This document shows positions 12,980-25,897 of a stretch of 64,000 nt of DNA, piece by piece. Each line of letters starts with the position of its first letter. Position 1 is the stretch's first letter. Made by a program: the position numbers and the translations under genes. Below the pieces are notes generated by a model. That model was not told the origin of the DNA. It ran no database searches and saw only the letters and a list, made by a program, of their open reading frames with translations. Location: NCBI RefSeq assembly GCF_052324685.1, contig NW_027506876.1, forward strand, positions 1,576,501 to 1,640,500. The letters are read 5' to 3'. The stretch comes from Brachyhypopomus gauderio (Eukaryota > Chordata > Actinopteri > Gymnotiformes > Hypopomidae).

Positions 12980-15554
12980 ATGGACGAATTTTATATTAAA
13001 CCAGGTACAAATATTAAATTAGTATTGCGTGTGACTAAAACGTCATGTGGAAACAAGTCAGTAATTATTACCATTCATATTGCTGTACGTTAGCTAGCTA
13101 GCATATTGATGTCCAGTCCACGTAATCAAGAACCGGCTTTTTACAAACAGCGCCGTCCTGTTCGCTAAACTGACGGATTAATAATCTACAGTAACAGCAG
13201 TAATAACTACAGTCATAATCTACGATGTCTTGTGTTGCCTAGGAAACCAGGAGCGGGGGTGGAACGACCCTCCGCAGTTTTCATACGGTTTACAGACACA
13301 CTCCGCTGGAGCAAAGCGCAACCTTCTCAACAAGCGGGTGTCTCCTCCACAACTGACGGGCCACAGTCAGTCAAACGGTCAGTGAACTGGTTCCGTAAAT
13401 AAATAACATTATACAAACGGCATATTAAATAAATGTGGACATGTGCCGAGTCGCTTAAATAGAAGAACAAAACCCTGTTTATAGCTCCTCTCCCTGGAAT
13501 GGACCAGTCATGGAGAAATATTTGAGTGGAATAGTCGGTATCACAAGACACACTGAACTTTGAAGTGAAATCATGATAAATTAAACGGGACACTGTAATG
13601 TACATGTAACACTGTCACATGGAATTTTCCTTTGCTTTGCTTGTATAGCTTCTAGGATTTCAGTTCCCATAGAATACTTTGCCTTGTAACACACCTTTTA
13701 CCATTTAATAATGATGTTCTTTGTGTTTTTGAGAAATTCAGCCCTGGTTAGTAAGAGGTTCTTCAGGTTGTTCTTTGACAGACTTTGAATATTTTATTAC
13801 AGACATGAAAAGAGGTTGCCTATTGTTGGTAGAAACTTGGATGGAAGTGGTGCATAGACTATTACAAGATTAAGATGTTTATTAAATTTATTAAATGTTT
13901 ATTAAATGGTGCATAGCCTATTACAAGATTAAGATGTTTATTTTCAAGGCCTGTCTTGACTATTGGATAAATACTTTACAAAAATGTTTTGCATAAAACA
14001 CATTTAAATTAGAATAAGAATGCCTTCTTACATTTTCCTTGGGTTTTGAAAAACAGTGCAAGCGATCATACCACAGTGCTACATTATATGTTGTCAGGTC
14101 CTCAATCGGGGTTGCATCTTTCTCCAGTTGCTACATCTATCCCTTCAAATAACCCAGTGCCCCCAACCTCGGGAGGACTGACTCCACCTCCTCCCAAGTT
14201 TAAGATGTCCTCAGGTGGAGACACAGGCTCACGCCCCTGTTCCTCAAAGATTCAGAGTGACACCTCTGTGCAGCTGGAGAATGAACCCAGCCTTGTTGAT
14301 GTTCAAGCATCTCTTCTGTGGGCACTGACTGCATGTAGACTGTCTGTAAAGGTATTAGTGTACAACAATTACAATACAGTACAATTGTAATACAATACAA
14401 AATGTTGGTATGCAGCAAAACAATTGGTCTAAATTACAAGCATTTACTTTGTTTCTAAAATATTTAAATCCAGTATCTGTGTCTTATCATGAACAGTTCT
14501 GCTGTGTGTGAATGCACACTTTGACAACTTCTTCTTAACTCCATGGAAACAGTGCAGTTAGAATAGTCAGTGCCTCAAGGTGATGGGTGGACTTTAGGAC
14601 CATGAAGGAACTCTGCATTTCTTCCTCTCACAGAAACAGGTTTGTGATGACATAGAGCGGAGGCTGAAGGGTTTTGAAGACATGTGGACAGGTGGAAAAC
14701 TCTCCCTCCCTGTTAAATGTAGGATGAAGGCACTTTCCGAAGGTGAGGCATCCTGTAACACAAATTTGAGAAGTCGTGTGTGCTTAGACTAGAATGACAA
14801 AATGTATGTTTTTTTCAAATTATATTTTCTCACAACCTGGTCATATCCAGTTGTGACTCACTAGCTCTCCCCCTAAGCACTAAATGTGGGCAGTGAAGAC
14901 TGAACGTTTCCTCTGAAACACACCAACCCAGCAACTGCACCTTTTAAATGCCTATTACTCCATGTCATTGGACAACAGAATATGTTTGGAGAACAGCGCT
15001 TAACTGCTCTGGTCTGTATATGTGATGGAGGAGACTAAAGCCGTCCTCCCCACTTTTACCTGTAGAAGAGGTAGAGCATTTCTAACACAAATAATTAAGG
15101 TATACTGTGGAAAGAGTTAGCATTAGTACAAACAACATTACCATCTTACCACTGCATTGCATGCCATAGTTTTGCATCAACAATGTTTTCATCAAACCTG
15201 TACTGGCTTTAGGGCAGCATACACTTCCTGTACCATCACCCACTTAAGCACATGAGAGCCCCTTCAGAATCTGATTAGTCCCACCAACGAAGCACCATAG
15301 TTAAAACTCATTTCTGACCTGAGGGAACTGACCCTAGGCTGATGCTCTCTTGCTTTTGTTTAGAGCTGAGATTCAAGAGATGGGACGCAGCAGATGAGAT
15401 CCACAGAGCACTGATAGTGGACTATGTCAACGAAGTCAGCCAGTGGATGGTGGGAGTGAAGCGTCTTATCGCAGAGACGCGTAACCTGAGTCCAGAGCTT
15501 CTCACCACAGACATGCCGCATCAAAGCCTCGGCCCTGACCAGCTGCCGCAGTGA
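12980..15554 (+). CDS. sra1: Steroid receptor RNA activator protein
   Basis: Five exons join into 702 nt (233 aa plus stop): 12980-13004, 13243-13365, 14098-14351, 14634-14742 and 15364-15554. All junctions are GT-AG, with phases 1, 1, 0 and 1 agreeing. The N-terminus reads [20 protein letters not shown], the conserved opening of SRA1. Then come [18 protein letters not shown], a proline-rich linker ([14 protein letters not shown]) and the helical SRA1 domain ([37 protein letters not shown]). Length matches the mammalian protein (about 236 aa). In mammals the locus makes both a coactivator RNA and this protein, which work with nuclear receptors. The start has purine at -3 and G at +4. Exon 3 could begin at 14057 with another acceptor, but 14098 keeps frame with the exon 2 donor. 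No break was found. Confidence 0.95.
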
Positions 15555-15665
15555 CTCTTCTTACAGGGACGTCCCTGACACATTACTGGACACTGTCCAT
15601 GTAAACCTTTTTTCACAACTGCTGTGGGACAGATCAATTAAGAGATCCTGTGAACATATCAGCGG

Positions 15666-15671
15666 AATAAA
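15666..15671 (+). terminator. SRA1 polyadenylation signal
   Basis: AATAAA about 110 bp past the SRA1 stop codon, a usual distance for a short 3' UTR. Confidence 0.6.
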
Positions 15672-16080
15672 CACTTTAATACTGTAATAGTATATAATAA
15701 TGCAGTTAGTTAAATTGACATTTTTCCCTTAATCCTGTTGATCTTTAAAGTCCTCGTCTGATTACATGGGTGGTGGTGGACTCCTAGAAGCTGAAATCTG
15801 CTACATGTGGTGGACTCAATCGTGTCATCTTACTGCTGGATCTTTACAGACTTCCTTGTCTTGACGGCATGGGTTTAAGCGATGTGCTGCCAGTCTATGC
15901 AACAACGACTTGTACTGTGTTTTCCTGTTTTGTACAGAGAGCATTACATGACATGATTTTTTGTGTCTATTTGGTAAACAGTAATTCACATGAAAAGCAG
16001 CCTCAGCCTTCAATACTGTGGATCTGGAGTGGCCCTACAAAATTACACTTGTGTGTGTTACCAATATTGCCATTCCCACC

Positions 16081-16083
<3 letters not shown>

Positions 16084-16121
<38 letters not shown>
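16084..16121. repeat. (GT)n microsatellite
   Basis: Nineteen uninterrupted GT units. Confidence 0.99.
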
Positions 16122-16124
<3 letters not shown>

Positions 16125-17089
16125 CAGACACTTGGCGCGTGAATAATATGAATGATAGGAGTAACATAAACAGTCGTTTTCTTCTGTGTCATTAAATGAA
16201 GTATTAAAGCTGCCCAATTACAAGCAAGTGTAATAAATACCCAATAACTTCAACACCATTTCTTTCTATGTAAAAAGACAATTAGTAGTGAAAATATTAA
16301 TTGGCTTATGTAATCTTTTTATATCAATACTGGCTATTGTATCATTATGTAATTATTGATTCTGAATGTGATTTTGTTTATACATACAACGACATCATGG
16401 AAAAAATGCAGTATTTCTGGCAGTAGTATTGTCTACCCTATCAAGTTTTGAGGCCAGAATTGTGTACTGGTTCCCTGGTAGGTAAATATGGTCCAAGTGT
16501 AGTGGGCTAAAGAGTTTCAGGGCTAAAGAGAAACTGAGCTGCAATGACCAGCAACTTATGAGTGCGTGACACAAAGTATAAATAAACATACTAAAGAGAA
16601 ACTACAGGAGACTCGGGTGAAGGGAATGACAGATGACACAGGGTGAACGAGAACGAACACAGAAATTCACATGGAGAACCAAGACACGAACACGATAGGA
16701 GGAGTTGTAGGTCACAACTGTGTTGCATTTCCTGTTTATTATACCTGGTTTTACATGCCATTAACATGTTTCTGAGGTACAGTTGACTTAATTATGGATT
16801 ATGTGCAAAGTTTTCAAGAAGCTTCCTAGCAGCTACAGAAGCGAAACCAATACATAGTTGGGGTCTGCAAGGGGGAACCCAGGAGTGCTTCTCTGGCCCA
16901 TAGGCTTCCTAATCCACTATAGAGTACAGAAGATGGCTCTGGCATCAAGACACCAGGGAGAGCACTAGGTAGGCTGATCTCCACTACGTAGTGGATCCAG
17001 AGTTTTTATTTTGCAATGGTTGTCTTGGTGTAAAACAATCTTAACGTGGTGGCCAATATCGGGGGATGTTTTTTTAGTAAACAAAAACA

Positions 17090-17240
17090 TTATGCTAGCT
17101 AGCTACATTTAAAGAGCTTTATTTATTAAGTCCCCTAGATAGCTATTTAGATAGAAATTAAGTTGTGTTAAATAGGATTTTTTAAATCAGGATTTTTAAT
17201 CCTTAGGTTCTATCTAAATACCTAGCTAGCTACATTTAAA
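17090..17240. repeat. Direct repeat flanking an imperfect hairpin
   Basis: GCTAGCTAGCTACATTTAAA occurs at about 17095 and CTAGCTAGCTACATTTAAA at about 17223. Between them TATTTAGATAGAA (about 17150) is complementary to TTCTATCTAAATA (about 17208), and ATCAGGATTTTTAATCCT forms a smaller loop. It could be a degraded foldback element. Confidence 0.55.
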
Positions 17241-18462
17241 GAGCTATACTAAAGTCCCATTCAACGTAATGAGAAACTATAATACAACTGTTGTTTATGG
17301 CTAAAAACCTAACTGGTCCATATCTACAAGTTACAAGCTAGGGGGCATAAAATATGACTACCAAAAAAAAGATACAGAGTACAGAGGACCAAAGTCATGC
17401 AATGAAAGATTAAACCAATACGTTTCTAGAGATCTGCTGTGAGATGATTCTAGCAAAGGGGAGCAGCTTACTATACTCTGCTGGACCATCTCTCTCCTTC
17501 CGGGCTCTCTACTGAAGTGGACTACAGGAGCAGGGGGTGCGGTGTGTAATGAGACCACTGCCCAGGAGGGTAGACTCTACCTAATCAAGCAGTCCCAAAG
17601 GTGATGTGGTGAAACCTGCACAGAATTAGACTGGCAAAACTTTTCTGATAATTTCTGATATTTCACCAAATTGTTGTCATCCACTGTGTCATTCAGTCAC
17701 CAGCTGGAATGTAGAAACAAGAAGAAGCTTTCTCCAATAAATATTGTAAACTGCTGCTTTAACAAAACTCTGGTACTGACAGATGCCCTTAGCTGCCATT
17801 AGGGTTTTTGTCATTAATCACTGTGTAACATTTCAGACAGAGCAAAGTTACTGGGATCCATGTGCCAGCATCACTGGTGAGTACACAGACAAATAGGTGA
17901 ACGCAGAATGGAGGCAGATACAAAAAATCACGACAGGAAAAAAACTGTTCAGGGAAGAGTCCCCGTTCAGGGAAGAGTCCAAAGACAGTCCAGAAAACAC
18001 GACTGGGAGAACAAAGATGTAGAATCCATGAAGAATCCATAACAAAAATACCAGAATATCAAACAAATGGTTAGGGCCCTGCAGACCAGCCAATACGTGG
18101 TATGCTTCCAAATGAGTGAAGGTAGAAGAGGAGAATTTATAGGGAGGGAAATGAGGGGATGATAAGTTTGGGTGATGGGTGACAAGTGTCACCATGGAGA
18201 TGACTATTGCAGGGATTAGGACCTCTGGTGTCGAGAAACAGTACTGCTACTGACATAATGATATTTATATACCACTTTATTATTACCAAAACAGTACCAA
18301 TTCTGTTTACCCATCCATGAAATACCATTTACTTATCATAGTCTAACTTCTGGTCCTCAACATCTAAAGGCATCTTTTTTGTTATTGTTATTTTGTATTG
18401 TCTATTTATCATACCTTGAAGTAAAACATGAAGACAGACATGACCTAGAGGAGGGTCAGGAT

Positions 18463-19588
18463 CAGAGGTGGAAAGAGAAAATTTGTAATTGAGTAAAAGT
18501 ATCTTTACTTTGCCTAAAATCTACTCAGAGTAAAAGTAAAATTACCCTTCTCAAAATTTACTCGAGTAAAAGCACAAAATTACTTCATTTAAAATGTAAT
18601 TTGAGTAAAAGTTACTTAGTTACTTTCAGTTATTTAATGCATGGATGAATCATGAATCAAATTCAGCACAAATTGTTTTAATGGATTTCAAAGCGTATTT
18701 AAGTGCACATCCACATTTGCAAAAAGATCAGCTGGGCTCAGGAACATACTTCCTCACAGCACAAGGACAGTCACAACCTGTACCATAAAGTGCAAACAAT
18801 TTTCAGTCCTATTGTCCAACTGACAACACTATGATAAGAATAAAGACGTTTAAATAACAAATTATTCAAAAAACTAAATGCACACAAAATTAAGTGCCCA
18901 CAAGATGCCACAAATCAAACTAAAATGCAACAGGATTCCACTACTCACAATAAAATGCCCACAGGATCCCACATCAAAAAAAAAAAAGCTCATAGGATCC
19001 CACAATTTAAAAGTAAGTGCTCACAGGATCCAACTATTCAAAATACAGTGCCCACCGGATCCCACTATTCACAATAAAAATAATTTGAGATGCCACAAAT
19101 CAAAATAAAATATAAAATGACCACAGGATCCCACATCTCAAAATAAATTAAAATGCTCACAGGATCCAACTATTCAAAATACAGTGCCCACAGGATTCCA
19201 CTTTTCACAATAAAATGTCCACAGGATCCCACAGAACCTGATAGATAGAAGATTAAAAAAAATAAATTAAAAAAGTGCACTGGATTATGACCTGATTATG
19301 AGACAATGGAAAGGGCGTGCGCAAGGCAAGGCCACGCAATTGGCTTTCAGTTCTGGGACTCAGAAGTTTAAATTTCTGCCCGCATTTAATTTTTCACCCT
19401 CAATATTTTTTACTCAGTAACGTGAGGGCGTTCAAATGTAGTGAAGTAAAACTACTTAGGTCAAAATTTACTCAAGTAAAAGTAAAAATTACATATTTCA
19501 AAAACTACTCAGAAAATTACAAATTACTCATAAAAAGTACTCAATTACAGTAATGTGAGTAAATGTAATTAGTTACTTTCCACCCCTG
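18463..19588. mobile_element. Non-autonomous hAT element
   Basis: The element is flanked by perfect 8-bp direct repeats GTCAGGAT (18455-18462 and 19589-19596), the hAT signature. The ends are inverted: CAGAGGTGGAAAG on the left and CTTTCCACCCCTG on the right. Subterminal regions are rich in GAGTAAAAGTA / TACTTTTACTC-type phrases in both orientations. No transposase is encoded. The core is the minisatellite at 18875-19235. Confidence 0.85.
18875..19235. repeat. Minisatellite inside the hAT element
   Basis: About ten degenerate copies of a unit near 30-40 bp built on CCACAGGATCCCAC followed by an A-rich CAAAATAAAATG-type spacer. Examples of the GGATCC core lie near 18962, 18995, 19027, 19055, 19122, 19162 and 19215. 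Confidence 0.8.
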
Positions 19589-19650
19589 GTCAGGATTATA
19601 CATGACAATACCCCTCAATATTTGAAACACTGAGTGTTTCAAGTCAGTTT

Positions 19651-19858
19651 CCTATTCCCCACCATCATAGGGAGTTTTTCCTCGCCACTGTCGCCTTTGG
19701 CTTGCTCATTAGGGTTCTGGACCCATAGTATTGTTAACCTTAGTATAGTATTGTTAACCTCTGGACCCATAGTATTGTAAACCCTGTAAAGCTGCTTTGC
19801 GACAACTTGAGTTGTTAAAAGCGCTATACAAATAAACTTTGATTGATTGATTGATTGA
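19651..19858 (+). mobile_element. LINE/SINE-like retroposon, copy 2
   Basis: A truncated copy in plus orientation, ending GCGCTATACAAATAAACTTT then (GATT)n. It carries an internal duplication of the ATAGTATTGTTAACCT phrase (19718-19760). Confidence 0.75.
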
Positions 19859-20275
19859 GTGTCAAGTACTGTTGAGGTAGGTATTAATTGAGGTAGGTAT
19901 TCATCACATTTATGCATTTATGTTGCAGTTCATATGATTAAAATTACACAACTGCTGTTGCAGTACCTGGACATTAAATCTTTGGGTATGTATAATACGG
20001 AAGTGTTTGTTAAACATGCTTTAATTGGGATGTGTGTATGTATGAATGTGCATTCATGCATGCGGGACACACAGTGAGGTCTCTTCATGTAATTCGAGAT
20101 TCTTCACCAGTGCTTTAATGACAGACAGTGAAGTCATGTTTGTGTAAGTCCGCGTAAGACAGGACAGCTGAAACCTTTTCTGCCTTCAGGCACTTATTGC
20201 ATCAGGTACTCTGACTGTAGTCTTTTGCTCATGTTCACTAGTAAGAATATCCTCTCCACAGGTCCCTAGTACTCT

Positions 20276-20352
<77 letters not shown>

Positions 20353-20742
20353 ACTGTACAGATGGGTAAATGTGAAGGACAAATTACGATTGAGGTGAAA
20401 ATCACAATTGACAGATATGGCGCATTAATTATATAGCATAAATGCAAAGATATTTTCCTGTTTTCAGACACAAATACACATTCAAAATATTCCCTATTCT
20501 CTCTTCACTCTCCTTCACCCAAGTATATACATTCATACACAGCCTCGTAACTCAAAAGGCATTAAGAGGACTGCACAAAATTTTGTTTGTTTACTGTCAT
20601 CACAATATTGTTCATTGTAATATTGATACCATAGAAGGTTGCAATATGCAAATGAGCTCTCAAACAAGAGTTATTTTAAAAAAATTAAGTGATTTTCAAA
20701 CTAAGCAATTTAATAGAAAAGGAAAACCCCAAAGCAGTTTAA
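19859..20742. other. Gene-free stretch
   Basis: AT-rich DNA with a long (GT)n tract at 20279-20350 and no other recognised feature. Confidence 0.45.
20279..20350. repeat. (GT)36 microsatellite
   Basis: Seventy-two bases of uninterrupted GT. Confidence 0.99.
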
Positions 20743-21176
20743 CAAATCAAATCAAATATATTTGTATAGCGCTTTTCACAACACATGTTGTCACAAAGCG
20801 CTTTACAGGATTTACAAGGTTAACAATACTATGGGTCCAAATCCCTAATGAGCAAGCCAAAGGCGACAGTGGCAAGGAAAAACTCCCTAGATGGTGGGGA
20901 ATAGGAAGAAACCTTGGGAGGACCAAGACTCAAAAGGGAACCCATCCTCCATTGGGCAGCCCGTTAACACACAAATTACACAAAAACAAATTATACAGAT
21001 GAATACACAAGTTACAAATAAATCACACAATCAGACTAAGTATAAGGTAACTAGAATGAAAGTTCTGGGTGTTGATATTGTCAATGTAAATGTCTTATGA
21101 TGAACGCCAGGTTTTCATTCCGTGTCGGAGCGATGATACTGGTATTGTAGGCTCCGACTGCAGTGTTACTCCCCAG
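20743..21176 (-). mobile_element. LINE/SINE-like retroposon, copy 3
   Basis: A long copy in minus orientation, collinear with the copy at 9846-10320 including the 5' TAGGCTCCGACTGCAGTG segment. The tail side starts with TCAAATCAAATATATTTG at 20748. Confidence 0.75.
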
Positions 21177-21354
21177 TAACACCCAGTGTTACTGTTTAAG
21201 TGTTACCTAAACAGTATTAACAGTTCACTCAAAGCCACCTTCATGTTTCCTGCAAAGTTTATCACCCAGTTCTGTGCCAATGCATAAGCAGGTTTTTAGG
21301 TTTTTTTATTGGATGCATCCATAGATATTGACTTACAAAAAGGTATTGCACAAC

Positions 21355-21418
21355 GCTTGCAGAGCAGAAATAAAGGTTTTATATATGCTTGCAGAGCAGA
21401 AATAAAGGTTTTATATAT
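21355..21418. repeat. Perfect 32-bp tandem duplication
   Basis: Two identical 32-bp units starting GCTTGCAGAGCAGAAATAAA. With no differences between the units the duplication is recent. Confidence 0.95.
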
Positions 21419-22545
21419 GCCAATTGCAAACTTGCATTCCAATAGCTCGAAGGGATCAAATCTATACAAAAACAATTCCAGGCAAAGATATAGCAGAGAA
21501 GTCCAAAATATATGAAACTAGACAATTGTGAGGTCTGTGACAGAAATTATTGATTAGATCATTATAAGAGATCATTATAAACTTTATGATTTAGTACATT
21601 CTGATTCAGCAGAAGGACTACAATAATGAAGTAGTGTGATTCAGTGTAACCATGTTTAGTTCATATTATGCATGTGTGCTATACGTGACCCAGGTCAGGG
21701 AGAGTGCTGAGGGTAAGAGCACTCTGTTAACTGGTAGTCACTAGGCTACTAGTCTTGGGTCATTAGGTCCTTCAGAGTTGTCATGCTTGAATGAGACTCT
21801 CATGTCTGTGTCTTGTGTCTGTCTTTGTCTTATTTATATATATTTATATTTTTGTAATTAATTAATCATTTAACCACGTCTGAGTCCTCATCCATTTCCA
21901 GAAAATTTCCACGACAGGTCAATACCAGAATCCACACTACACAGTAAACAGGGTTGGCATGTTTCAGAAAATACACACCAGTACTTCGCAAACATGAAGT
22001 CCTAGAGTCCTTATATAGAGTCTTTAAATGAGGTGGAATGTTTTAGAAGTCTGGAGACGCTGATTTGTGTGGTCCACACTGAGCATGCTGGGAAGTGTAG
22101 TGTTGTTTGTGAGCAGAGGAGGGCATCCTGACATTTTACCATGTCCTTTTCACTATCCAAGATGTCACAGAACCTCTGATCTTCACTGATAGGCCTTCTG
22201 CCCCTGTTTTTCATATCTAGACTGTAGCATGTACAGTTTCCCTTAGTAGTACTGTACCAGTTCTAATACTGATTACTCCTGATTATTGCTGTGACTGTGT
22301 TTTGACTGTTTTTTAACCAGTGACAGATCTTCCTGTGTCCTTTTCCGTGTTTGTGAAGTTTCACAATCAAACTTTTTAACACGTCTAGGTAAATATTTTC
22401 CATGTAAGCCATGATGCAAACAGGGATAGAAACAGCCCATAGGTCAAACATTGAGAAAGTCCTGCTGGTCAAAAGTTATTTAATAACAATGTTTATGCAA
22501 TCATGCTAATTGTAATCACAGGTTTACACATTGGGCCTATATTTT
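21419..22545. other. No gene recognised
   Basis: No coding signal. The stretch at 21690-21905, ending in ACCACGTCTGAGTCCTCATCC, has the look of a retroelement 3' end, without firm proof. Confidence 0.35.
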
Positions 22546-22770
22546 AGGCCTACAACATACTACTCGTGTACTGATTGGGCCCTAGATCAGTATGCGGTAT
22601 GTAACCAAAACACATTTTTCCAGTACAACAGAATACTACTGCCACATTCCCCAGTATGTGAGCAGTCTTTGTACTGCATCCTGTCATGCAATTTTAGCAG
22701 CAAATCTTTCCCAAATGAGCAGAACCTTTGAACGTTCACGTAACCTCGTAGTATGAGTATAGACTTTCTA
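22546..22770. mobile_element. Palindromic MITE, copy 2 (truncated)
   Basis: It shares with 11566-11910 the phrases ACATACTACTCGTGTACTGA, GATCAGTATGCGGTATGTAACC, CTGCATCCTGTCATGCAA and ACGTAACCTCGTAGT. The GTTCGAAATAG ends are lost. Confidence 0.6.
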
Positions 22771-23004
22771 AGTTATTTATTTTTCATTGTGCAAAACAGT
22801 AAATACTCTGGCTTTGAAAAATAACTGTTTTGGACATTGCTCTGGATTATGTGTTATGTTGTTATATATTACATACAACTACTGTTGTGAATATAAATAA
22901 ATATTTTAGAAGTTGCTAATCTACTGGAATCTACTCTAGGGTTTACAAAGGATAGGTAAAAATGATAAAAAATTCAGTGTGGATGTCTGTGGGAAGATGT
23001 CTAG

Positions 23005-23320
23005 TTCATGCCAGAGGTCAGAAGACAATACAATGGCCAGACGGTAGTTGACAGAAAGGCAACACTAACTCAAATAATCATTAATTACAAGGTATGCAGA
23101 AAAGCATCCCTGAATGCACAACAAGTCGTATAGATGTGGAAGCAGATGGGCTACAGCAGCAGAAATCCACACCGGGTGCCACTCCTGTCAGTTAAGAACT
23201 GGCATCTGATGCTAGAATTCACACAGGCAGACTATATTAGGACAATAGAAGATTGGGAAAATGGTGCCTGGTGATTCTCGACTGTTTCTGACCCTGTCCA
23301 TCCCTTTATGACCAGCCAGA
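23005..23320 (+). pseudogene. Tc1-like transposase fragment
   Basis: The phrases GCAGATGGGCTACAGCAGCA, CACACCGGGTGCCACTCC, GGACAATAGAAGATTGG and CATCCCTTTATGACC occur in the order seen in vertebrate Tc1-like transposase genes. Internal deletions are present and the fragment stops at the CA tract. It differs from the element at 23993-25134. Confidence 0.6.
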
Positions 23321-23324
23321 ACCG

Positions 23325-23992
<668 letters not shown>

Positions 23993-25134
23993 CACTATAT
24001 CGCCAAAAATATTCTCTCACCCATCCAAATGATCGGAATCAGGTGTTCTAATCACTTAGGCATGTAGTGAACCAAGCACCTAGGCATGCAGACTGTTTTA
24101 ACAAACATTTGTGAAAGAATGGGTCGCTCTCAGGAGCTCAGTGAATTCCAGTGTGGAACTGTGATAGGACGCCACCTGTGCAACAAATCCAGTTGGAAAA
24201 TTTCCTCACTCCTAAATATTACACAGTCAACTGTCAGCTGTAAAGAAAACAGAAGTGTTTGGGAATGACAGCAACTCAGTCATAAAGTGGTTGGCCATGT
24301 AAACTGACACAGTGGGGTCAGTGGTTGCTGAAACACATAGTGCAAAGAGGTCACCAACTTTCTGCAGAGTCAATCACTACAGACATCCAAACTTCATGTG
24401 GCCTTCAGATTAGCTCAAGAACAGTGCACAGAGAGCTTCATGGAATGGGTTTACATGGTCGAGCAGCTGCATCCAAGTCATACATCACCAAGTGCAATGC
24501 AAAGCGTCAGATGCAGTGGGGTAAAGCCACTGGACTCTAGAGCAGTGGAGGTGTGTTTTCTGGAGTGATGAATCGCACTTCTCCATCTGACAATCTGATA
24601 GACGAGTCTGGGTTTGGTGGTTGCCAGGAGAACGATACTTCAGTTTCAGTGAAAGCATCAAAGTTCAGCATACCAAGACATTTTGGACAATTCCATGATC
24701 CCAACTTTGTAGGAACAGTTTGGAGCTGGTCCCTTCCTCTTCCAACATGACTGTGCACCAGTGCACAAAGCAAGGTCCATAAAGATATGGATGGCAGAGT
24801 CTGGTGTGGATGAACTTGAGTGGCCTGCTCAGAGTCCTGACCTCAACCCAATTGAACACCTTTGGGATGAATTAGAGTGGAGCCTATGAATGAGAATGAA
24901 TGAGATGAATGAGAGCCAGGCCTTCTCGTCCAACAAATACTCTCAACCTCACAAATGTGCTTCTGGAAGAATGGTCAAAAATCCTCATAAACACACTCCT
25001 AAACCTTGTGGACAGCCTTCCCAAAAGAGTTGAAACTGTTCTAGCTGCAAAGGGTGGACCAACGTCATATTGAACCCTATGGAGTAGGAATGAGATGTCA
25101 AGGAAGGTGAATTAATACTTTTGGCAATATAGTG
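23993..25134 (+). mobile_element. Dead Tc1-like transposon
   Basis: The ends are inverted (CACTATATCGCCAAAAATATT on the left; the right end in reverse reads CACTATATTGCCAAAAGTATT) and flanked by TA (23991-23992 and 25135-25136), the Tc1/mariner target site. The transposase is recognisable but broken. Its N-terminal helix-turn-helix part reads MGRSQELSEFQCGTVIG (from 24119). A middle part has QISSRTVHRELHGMG, and near the end WPAQSPDLNPIEHLWDEL (about 24820-24875) contains the last catalytic motif. Frameshifts, stops and a deletion near 24640-24660 remove the central DDE region. The element is 1142 bp, shorter than complete relatives of about 1.6 kb. Confidence 0.9.
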
Positions 25135-25136
25135 TA

Positions 25137-25678
25137 TTTGTGCCAATAGAGGAGGCTGCTTTCATTTCATGCAAACATTGTCATGAGTTTTATTTTTGGA
25201 ATTTACATTTGTGTGGACATAAATCCATTCAGTTTAATTCACCCACTTCCATGTGCACTGAATTTTAAAGTAGGCCGCTAAAATACTCAATGACAAATCA
25301 TTTGTACTTATCCACCAATAGGCAGCAAAATACAAACAGGCCAAATAAAAAGATGAGGGTAGAACCTTCACAGATGGTGGGAACATCTACCACATGAACT
25401 TGGTGGATTGAGACAAAAATGCTTCATAAGGAAGAGCTCTTTAATATCAAATAAGTAATTGCCTTTATACTGCAGCATTAGTCTACATTTGGCCTGATTC
25501 TAAACTTATAACGTCTGAATCAAAAAGAAAAAAATAGTGCCCGTTCTCATACATATGTATGCACTTGAAATAAGGCTTTCTTCTTCGCAGCCTCTGAAAT
25601 CGCCTTTGACCCAATTTACAGATTCAGTTCAACGTTTTATAGAAAAGAAATCACGTTGTAGTGGCGTGAAGGGCAAGT
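25137..25678. other. PSAT1 upstream flank
   Basis: No gene or transposon recognised. Confidence 0.4.
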
Positions 25679-25753
25679 CCAATCACATCAAGGCTCAGCA
25701 AGACTATCCAATCAAAGGTTGAAAATAAGACTTCACGTGTCTCAACGGCCAAT
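25679..25753 (+). promoter_or_regulatory. Three CCAAT boxes and an E-box before PSAT1
   Basis: CCAAT occurs at 25679-25683, 25708-25712 and 25749-25753, all on the plus strand and each followed by CA or CAAA. CACGTG lies at 25734-25739. The cluster sits 145-220 bp upstream of the PSAT1 ATG. NF-Y-type binding is inferred. No TATA box is obvious. Whether an ATF4-type element, known at mammalian PSAT1, is present could not be settled by eye. Confidence 0.5.
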
Positions 25754-25897
25754 CAAAAGCAGGCAAAGTGGCTGTGCGCGGCGTAGCTAAGTGGTGAGTG
25801 GTGTGAAGGTTGGTGTAGAAGAGACGGAGCACCAGCTACAGGCGTTTGGGCTGCACGACTCACCCGTATTGTGTTTTAAACACAAGACACTTACACA

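Larger units (their letters stand above)
15672..18462. other. Gene-free stretch
   Basis: No coding signal. A (GT)19 tract lies at 16084-16121. A palindromic patch lies at 17090-17240. The 16570-18240 part has the texture of retroelement flanks: GAGAACCAAGACACGAACACG (16675 region), and a tandem GTTCAGGGAAGAGTCC at 17946-17979. I could not assign it. Confidence 0.4.

Noticed and set aside
14046..14097. An upstream start or longer exon 3 of SRA1
   Set aside because: The apparent start is TTG. A border at 14057 would need a phase-2 donor in exon 2, while 14098 joins the GTCAGT donor at 13366 in frame.
19639..21100. Open frames containing SINQSKFI or YICIALFTTHVV
   Set aside because: They are translations of the retroposon tail repeated at four places in the window.
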